From assembly GCA_963781785.1 (NCBI GenBank), contig CAWAHD010000002.1, positions 4,960,001-5,024,000 on the forward strand: a stretch of DNA of 64,000 nt. The letters run 5' to 3'. A program made the position numbers and the translations under genes. The notes beneath the pieces were generated by a model that ran no database searches, was not told where the DNA came from, and saw nothing but the letters and a program-made list of their open reading frames with translations. Positions 58,385 through 64,000 of this stretch are shown here, one piece after another. This stretch comes from CAWAHD01 sp963781785 (GTDB taxonomy: Bacteria; Planctomycetota; Planctomycetia; Isosphaerales; Isosphaeraceae). Within the stretch, counting starts at the first letter, position 1; each line of letters begins with the position of its first letter.

Positions 58385-59785
58385 TCACTCGGGCAACGGT
58401 TTCCCCTTGGTCTCGGGTGCGAAGGGCAATGCAAGCAAGCCGATCAAGAAGACCGAGCACATGGTAATCCCGGCGTAGCGCATCGGCTCGAATTTGCCGG
58501 CAAAGACCGAGTTGGTCAGGAAGCCTTTGACCGATGGGCCCGCGGCCGCGACCAGCCGGCCCACGTTGTAGCAGAACGAGGTGCCGGTGCTGCGGAGCCG
58601 CGTCGGGAATAGCTCGGGGAAATAGATCGCGTAACCGCCGAACAGCGCGAGCTGGCAGAAGCCCATGATTGGAATCAAGACAAAGATCTGCCAGAAGGCG
58701 TCGAGGTACCAGAAGGTCATCGCCGTGGCCGCGGCCGCCAGCACAAACCAGATGGCGAAAGTGGGCCTCCGGCCGATCACGTGCGTGATCCGTGCGAACG
58801 CATAGATGCCGAAGAAGGCGCCGGCGTTCTGGACCAATGACGTGATCCCCTTCCAGAACGTCAGCTTGCCGGCAATTTGCTGTGCGGAAAGGCCCTGGTC
58901 CTTGAAATGCTTGCGGAAGACGATGTCCACCAGGTCGAAACTGAAGAAGCCGATCCCCCAGAGTCCGACCACGCCCGCGAAGGCCAGCACCATGCCGACG
59001 ATCGTATTTCGCCGCCACCGCGGGTCGCCGAAGAGCTCGGACAAGGAGCCTAACTTCAGCTTGCCCTTTCCGCCGATCTCTTCGTCCCGGGCCACGGCCT
59101 TCCACCGCTCTGGCTCCTTCAATCGAAGGAAGATCGGAATGGCCAGGAGCGCCGGAGCCAGCCCGATCAGAAACATGATCCGCCACGAGCTGGCGATCCG
59201 GCCCGTCTCTTCAAGTTTTCCGAGCACCAGGTTTGTGGACGCCGCAAGCATATTGCCCACCGCGGAGAGCGCCTGAAGCCATCCCAGTGCAAATGGCCGG
59301 GCGCGGTCGGACATGACCTCCGCGACCAGCGCCACGCCGACGGCGAACTGCCCTCCCACGCCCAGGCCGGTCAGAAAGCGGTAGAACGCAAAGTCTCCGA
59401 AACCCTTCGAGATCGCACTCAGTCCCGTGAACGCCGAGTAACATAGCACGGTCACCAGCATCGTCTTGGCGCGGCCGATCTTGTCGCCCATCACCCCGAA
59501 AAAGAACCCTCCGAGGGCCCATCCGATCATGAAGATCGTCGTCGCCAGACCGCCGTACCACTCGACCTGCCCGTCCATACTCTTGTCGCCGGGTTGGACC
59601 AGGAGCACGTCGCGGACAGCGGAGATCCGCGCCAGGTTGAAGAGCTGCTGATCCATCGTATCGAACAGCCATCCCAGGGAGGCGACGATGAAGACGAACC
59701 ACTGGTATCGTGTCAGCTCTTTCCACCAGGCGACGCCGTCAAAGCTCGCGGGCGACGCGCCCGGCGGCGTGTCTTGCAAATGCAT
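58385..59785 (-). CDS. MFS transporter
   Basis: The 466-residue protein has 12 predicted helices and the major-facilitator signatures GVMGDKIGRAKTM (motif A) and FYRFLTGLGVGGQFAVGVAL (motif B-like), plus PELFPTRLRSTGTSF near the second half. It belongs to the sugar/metabolite-H+ symporter type. GGAGAG precedes ATG 59785. Substrate unknown. Confidence 0.9.
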   Translation of the reverse strand: MHLQDTPPGASPASFDGVAWWKELTRYQWFVFIVASLGWLFDTMDQQLFNLARISAVRDVLLVQPGDKSMDGQVEWYGGLATTIFMIGWALGGFFFGVMGDKIGRAKTMLVTVLCYSAFTGLSAISKGFGDFAFYRFLTGLGVGGQFAVGVALVAEVMSDRARPFALGWLQALSAVGNMLAASTNLVLGKLEETGRIASSWRIMFLIGLAPALLAIPIFLRLKEPERWKAVARDEEIGGKGKLKLGSLSELFGDPRWRRNTIVGMVLAFAGVVGLWGIGFFSFDLVDIVFRKHFKDQGLSAQQIAGKLTFWKGITSLVQNAGAFFGIYAFARITHVIGRRPTFAIWFVLAAAATAMTFWYLDAFWQIFVLIPIMGFCQLALFGGYAIYFPELFPTRLRSTGTSFCYNVGRLVAAAGPSVKGFLTNSVFAGKFEPMRYAGITMCSVFLIGLLALPFAPETKGKPLPE

Positions 59786-60004
59786 GAGCGATCTCTCCGG
59801 AACCTGGAGGCGGCGTTCGAGCAGTCGGTCACGCGGGAGGGAAGAGCGCGAGCGTCGCAACGAGTCTGCCGGCCTGGCAATCGTCAGGGCGACTCGGGCC
59901 CAGCCACGATCAGAACACGCCCGGCGCGGTCTGGCAACCAGTCGGTACCGGCTGGTCGAGAACCAACCTCGCGAGCACCGGTCAGGCGAGCTAAGATCAT
60001 TCGC

Positions 60005-61509
60005 ATGCGAATCAATCTCCGATTGCTCCTGGTTCTGGGAGTTCAAGCGCTCCTGGTCGGTCTGCTGGCAGTCCTCGTGGGTGCGAGGTGGATTCCGCTC
60101 GGTGTCCCTGGGGAGTGGGAATGGCTCCGTGTGTGGGCGTACCCATCGTGGGACAGGCTGCTGCTGGCGTCGGTCGGCGTGGCGGCCTATGCCGGGTTCG
60201 TCGCGGCGGGCTTGCGGTCACTTTCCGCGAAGCCTTCACGCCCTTACGAGTCACTCTGGTTGAGCGGTCTTGTTGTCGCAGCGGTGGGTGTGCAGTTCGT
60301 CGTGCCGACGGGAGCGGCTCCCGGATACGACCTGTCCAAATGGGCCGGGGTCAATTATCTGCCGGGCTCGACGGGTTACTTTCAGGTCGCCCGCAAGCAG
60401 GCTGTCCGCGACCCCTGGCGGTTCCTGGCCGAGTATCCCCGCTGGATTCGCGATCAGGACGTCTTCCACATCGGCACGCACCCGCCGGGACTGATCGTCA
60501 CGCAATGCCTGTTGCTCGGCGTCATGGAGCGCAGCCCGGCGCTCGCCGGCTTCCTCCTCGGGCACATGCCGGGGTCGGTCGAGGAGGGGTTCCGCGTGTT
60601 CGGAAGTCAAGACCGCGATCCCTTGTCGAGAACGGACCGGGCGGCCCTGTACGCGACGGCCCTGCTCACGCTCTTGGCCTGTGCCGGGACGGTCGTTCCG
60701 CTGTACCTGCTGGCACGTGCGGGGCTGCCTGCACCCGTCGCCTGGGCGACGGCGGCGCTCTGGCCGCTGGCGCCGGCCGCCAACCTGTTTCAACCGGGGG
60801 CCGACACCGCCTATCCCTTGATCTCGACGTCGGCTCTTGCCCTGGCCGCGTGGGCCGCCCGCTGCGATGACGCTGCGGGCCGGCCGGCCCTGATCGGGCT
60901 CATCCTGGCTGGTGTCGCGGGCATGATCATGGCCGTCGGCATGGCGTTCACGCTCGCATTTCTGCCGGTCGGCGCGATCGTGGCGACGCAGACTTTTTTC
61001 AAGTTTTCGATACCCGGGCGCAGGCGAGGCTTGCTCATCCTGGCAACCGGTGCCGGATTCTTGGCGGTCCTCCTGGCGCGTGGGCAGCGACCCGAGCCAA
61101 TCCGTTCGTGATCGCCTCGTGGAACCTCAGGCACCACGCCGATTTCTACGTCGATTACCCGCGGACGTACCGCCTCTGGCTTCTGGTCAACGCGGTCGAG
61201 CTGATCATCGCATTGGGCTTGCCTTCGGCCGTCTTGATCGCGGTCGGCATTTCCACGACCCAGCGGTCGTCGATCCCGGCTCCCTTCTGGGCCAGTCTGG
61301 TCGTGCTGTTCCTGCTGAACTCGACCGGCCGCAACATGGGTGAAGTCGCGCGGCTATGGATGCTCTTCATGCCGCCGCTTCTGGTTGCGGCGGGAGTTGG
61401 CTGCCGCGCACTGGGCTTGCGGCCAGCCGCGCTTTTCGGATCAGTGGTGTTTCTGGGTTTGCAGACTCTGGCTCTGCAATCGATGATCCAGGTGGTCTAC
61501 CCCGTTTGA
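60005..61509 (+). CDS. Polytopic membrane protein, glycosyltransferase-like topology, one frameshift
   Basis: The first part has helices from LLLVLGVQALLVGLLAVLVG onward and the loop DVFHIGTHPPGLIVTQCLLL, similar to DxxxxxPPL loops of GT-C-type glycosyltransferases. The second part, shifted near 61080, continues NPFVIASWNLRHHADFYVDY with four more helices to 61509. Lipid-linked sugar transfer is possible but unproven. Confidence 0.6.
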
Positions 61510-61541
61510 CCCCACGGAGAGACCATTCTTCTCTTGGGTGA

Positions 61542-62876
61542 TCAGAGAAAAACGTTGGTCACCCGTACTCCCAGCTCGGTGTCGATGAGCACGAGCTCGC
61601 CTCGAGCGACCAGGCGACCGCCCGAGGTGAGCTCGACCGGTGCACGGCTGTGGCGGCCCAGCTCGACGACGTCGCCGGGCTTGATGTCGGCTAGCTGCGT
61701 GAGCGTCATGTTGACTCGGCCCAGCTCGACGGTCAGCGTGACCGGCACGTCGAGTGCAGCGACTCCGGCAGGGGGCGTGGAAGGCTTCTGCGACGCGGAT
61801 GGTTGGCTCATGGGGGTTCTCACGGTTCTGGTTTCGACGAGCGGATCTCGGGGCCGCCGCTCCTGTACCGGGCCGGTGTCCAGGCGGAGGAGGCGAGCGC
61901 CGGATTCCGCGACCGGGCGAGCCGGGATCCGGAAACGTACGTCTTGATCGCCCAGGTCGAGGACGAGGTCGACAGGTCCACCGGGGCTGCGTGCCGTCCC
62001 GACCAGGCGCGGCTCAACGAACGGTAGAACACTTCCTGCCCGCAGTGGCCTCAACCCCAGCGGCATGGACACAAGCCCCGCGACCGCACACCAGGCGCTC
62101 GAGAGCTCACCAGGCGGAATCCGGAGGTTCGGCCGGGCCAGGAGCTCGGGTCCCTCTGGCTTGTCTGCTCGTCCGAGCCAGTCCAGAGCCGGGCCGGCCG
62201 AGACGGCAAGCCGTTCTTGGATGACCGATTCGGCGAGCCACAACCGCACCGTGGAGGTGATCTTTTCCATGTGGACGGACCACCGGACCGTGACGATCGA
62301 ACCCAGGTCGGTGGGGTCGAACTGGTCGGGGCCGACGCGGTCGAGAGTCAAGTCTCCTGGCCCTAAAAGCTGGGGGTCGACCGGGCGGTCGCGACGATCC
62401 GCGGCCGCACCGGCCTCGAGCGAATCGAGCGCGCGCAGGACCAGGAACGACCACACGCCCCATTCGACCGGTGTGAGCTGGAGCCGGCTCTCGCCGAACG
62501 AGCGGTCGAAGCCGAGGAGCCGGTCGACGACGGCATGCGCCAGGGGGGTCTCGATTCCCAGGGCCAGGCGAGTACCCAGTCGCGGAGCCGTCAGGTGCAC
62601 GATCAGGCCGGAGCGCGTCAGGCCCGAGGCACGCCAGAGGACCTCGGGCCGATCGAGCGTGATCGCGGCCCCGATCGCTTGTTCGAGCCAGCTCAAGGCT
62701 CGAGGAAGCCTGTCTTCCGGCAGCGCCCGCGCCAGGATGTGTTCCATCCGCACCTGGCGGCGCTCCATCCGGGGCAGCCAATCGAAAAGTCCGGCGTCCG
62801 AGACCGGTATGCGCGATCCAGCGGCAGGGGCGGCCTGTTGTGAATCCAAATCGACGACTTTCGTTTCAGGGCTCAA
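61542..62876 (-). CDS. sctQ: Type III secretion cytoplasmic ring protein (SctQ/FliM-FliN-like)
   Basis: The 444-residue protein has a long FliM-like N-terminal region and a C-terminal SPOA domain: LDVPVTLTVELGRVNMTLTQ and IKPGDVVELGRHSRAPVELT. A degenerate first SPOA lies before a Ser/Pro-rich linker. The proportions fit SctQ (YscQ/HrcQ) better than flagellar FliM. TTG 62876 follows the preceding stop by 1 base with GGAG 8 bp upstream, so translation is coupled. It is intact. Confidence 0.75.
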   Translation of the reverse strand: MSPETKVVDLDSQQAAPAAGSRIPVSDAGLFDWLPRMERRQVRMEHILARALPEDRLPRALSWLEQAIGAAITLDRPEVLWRASGLTRSGLIVHLTAPRLGTRLALGIETPLAHAVVDRLLGFDRSFGESRLQLTPVEWGVWSFLVLRALDSLEAGAAADRRDRPVDPQLLGPGDLTLDRVGPDQFDPTDLGSIVTVRWSVHMEKITSTVRLWLAESVIQERLAVSAGPALDWLGRADKPEGPELLARPNLRIPPGELSSAWCAVAGLVSMPLGLRPLRAGSVLPFVEPRLVGTARSPGGPVDLVLDLGDQDVRFRIPARPVAESGARLLRLDTGPVQERRPRDPLVETRTVRTPMSQPSASQKPSTPPAGVAALDVPVTLTVELGRVNMTLTQLADIKPGDVVELGRHSRAPVELTSGGRLVARGELVLIDTELGVRVTNVFL

Positions 62877-62877
62877 T

Positions 62878-63934
62878 TCAATCGGCTCCAGTGTCGTTTT
62901 CCAGTGGACCTGGCCAGGGGAGTTCCAGCCGCCCCTCCAGCGTGAGCCGATCCCACGCCGTTTTCAATAGCAGCGATTCCCATTCGATCCAGGTCTGGGA
63001 TCGCTTGGAGGGCGGCGGCATCGCGGAACGGATCATCTTGGCGAATTGGTAAGGCCAATGCTGAAGGGCCCAGCGGAGGCGGAACGGCTCGAAATCGGCC
63101 AGGAGCCGGCCAAACGTGGCGAGGCCGAGCCGGGCGGCACGATGGCGCTCCGGCACTTTCGAGGAGACGACCGCCTGGACATCGCGGCGCAACTGGGCGT
63201 GACCATTGGGGTCGGTGACCGTGAGGCGGTCCTGGAGCCATTCCCGGCGTGCCCGCTGCGAACGACGCGCGCGACCTTCACCGGGGGCTTGCCCGGCAAC
63301 CCAGATCTTTGCCAGTCCCACCATGCGGCACAGACGATAACCGGCGCGCGGCGAAAGGCGGGTCATGGCGATCAGGGCCGGAGGGTCATCGGGTCGCTCC
63401 GGCTCGCCTCCAACCAGCCGTTCCGACCACAATCCAAGGACCCAGCCCACAAATGGGGGACTCGGTGTTCGGTCGCTCTTCAAGTCCTGGGAATCGAGCA
63501 AGAGCTCGGCCTGGAGCGGATGGCGCATGGGCTCGGGGAAAGTCGCCGCGACGGCCCTCTGGACCGACGGAGACTCTTCTTTGAGGGCGCGGACCCACCA
63601 GCTGAAAGTGTACCTGGCCCGGCTCGACCCGTGCGGAGGCCGAGTGCATCCTGCGCAGCCGCTCGAGCGCCTGGGAGGCTGTCGCTGAGTCAAGGTTGTG
63701 CGCGTGCCGGTCCCACGCTGTGCAGAGGCGCTCCACGCAGGCGGGCTCGATGAAGTCCCAGAATCTCATGATGAAATCATGTTCCTGCCGGGATTCATTT
63801 CCCGCCGGCGCCTTTCTGGGGCTCTCTTCCCCCCAGGCGCGCAAGGCCAGGAGGAGCGCGCGGTCGGCCTCGCGCAAGTAAGCCTCGGAGGTTTCGTCAT
63901 TACCGGGAGGAAGATCAGCCGGCGAAGAGCTCAT
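62878..63934 (-). CDS. Type III secretion-associated protein, one frameshift
   Basis: The first part from ATG 63934 reads MSSSPADLPPGNDETSEAYL, FIMRFWDFIEPACVERLC and SATASQALERLRRMHSASAR. The second part, in another frame from near 63605, reads FSWWVRALKEESPSVQRAVA and LSPRAGYRLCRMVGLAKIWV. The combined 350 or so residues are helical and Arg-rich. Position directly before SctQ suggests a sorting-platform component (SctK- or SctL-like place), but sequence alone does not show which. Confidence 0.55.
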
Positions 63935-63956
63935 CGACGAATTCCTCGAGCCGCCC

Positions 63957-64000
63957 TCATTCGGGGTGGAATCGCTTGACCAGTTTGAGACATCGTACCG
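63957..64000 (-). CDS. Partial gene at window edge (C-terminal end)
   Basis: Only the last 13 codons (VRCLKLVKRFHPE) before TGA 63957-63959 are in the window. The upstream reading frame is outside. It probably belongs to the same type III secretion cluster. Confidence 0.3.
   Translation of the reverse strand, partial: VRCLKLVKRFHPE

Overview
The window looks like a chromosomal segment of a GC-rich planctomycete, most likely of the Isosphaeraceae/Gemmata type. The evidence is the typical planctomycete families: a DUF1549/DUF1553 cytochrome protein followed by a DUF1501 protein, a PVC-type heme-binding dehydrogenase, a DUF1080 protein, a Tat-type Gfo/Idh/MocA oxidoreductase, an MJ0042 zinc ribbon and FG-GAP membrane proteins. 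Family names rest on reading motifs by eye; no database search was run.

Layout. 0-11.4 kb holds ApbE, a DoxX-like membrane protein, a Gfo/Idh/MocA oxidoreductase, a TlpA-like thioredoxin protein, a CBS-domain hemolysin-type protein (minus strand), a membrane protein overlapping a winged-helix regulator, IspH and two membrane-linked hypotheticals. 11.4-24.8 kb is a catabolic/secretory block: heme-binding dehydrogenase, a cyclase-like/DUF1080/esterase fusion, a Rieske oxygenase, a chimeric hydrolase/ceramidase, and the DUF1501 and DUF1549/DUF1553 pair. 24.8-33 kb is gene-poor, with a TGPR-type hypothetical, a broken HNH nuclease, YfbU, a truncated VapC, and two 169-bp REPIN-like elements. 33-51.7 kb is an accessory island of small genes: SMI1/KNR4, truncated DUF5076, two RRM proteins with a shared leader, ArsR, a beta-propeller enzyme, KptA, a segmental duplication (38.7-41.4 and 48.9-50.5 kb), a STAS-like protein, a two-repeat basic protein, a NERD-helicase and a flavin reductase. 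51.8-64 kb returns to core-like genes: a GH99-like lipoprotein, a zinc-ribbon M48 peptidase, a large secreted protein, an MFS transporter, a multi-spanning membrane protein and the end of a type III secretion cluster (SctQ).

Many long genes are interrupted by single-base frameshifts, which points either to residual assembly errors or to gene decay. I annotated each such gene over its full extent and gave the approximate breakpoint.

The most unusual signal is a small two-helix membrane protein present twice (39773-40024 and 49322-49573). In both copies an in-frame TGA falls in a CGT-TGA context (C-x-x-U), followed 12 nt later by a perfect hairpin with a G-first loop, as expected of a bacterial selenocysteine insertion element.
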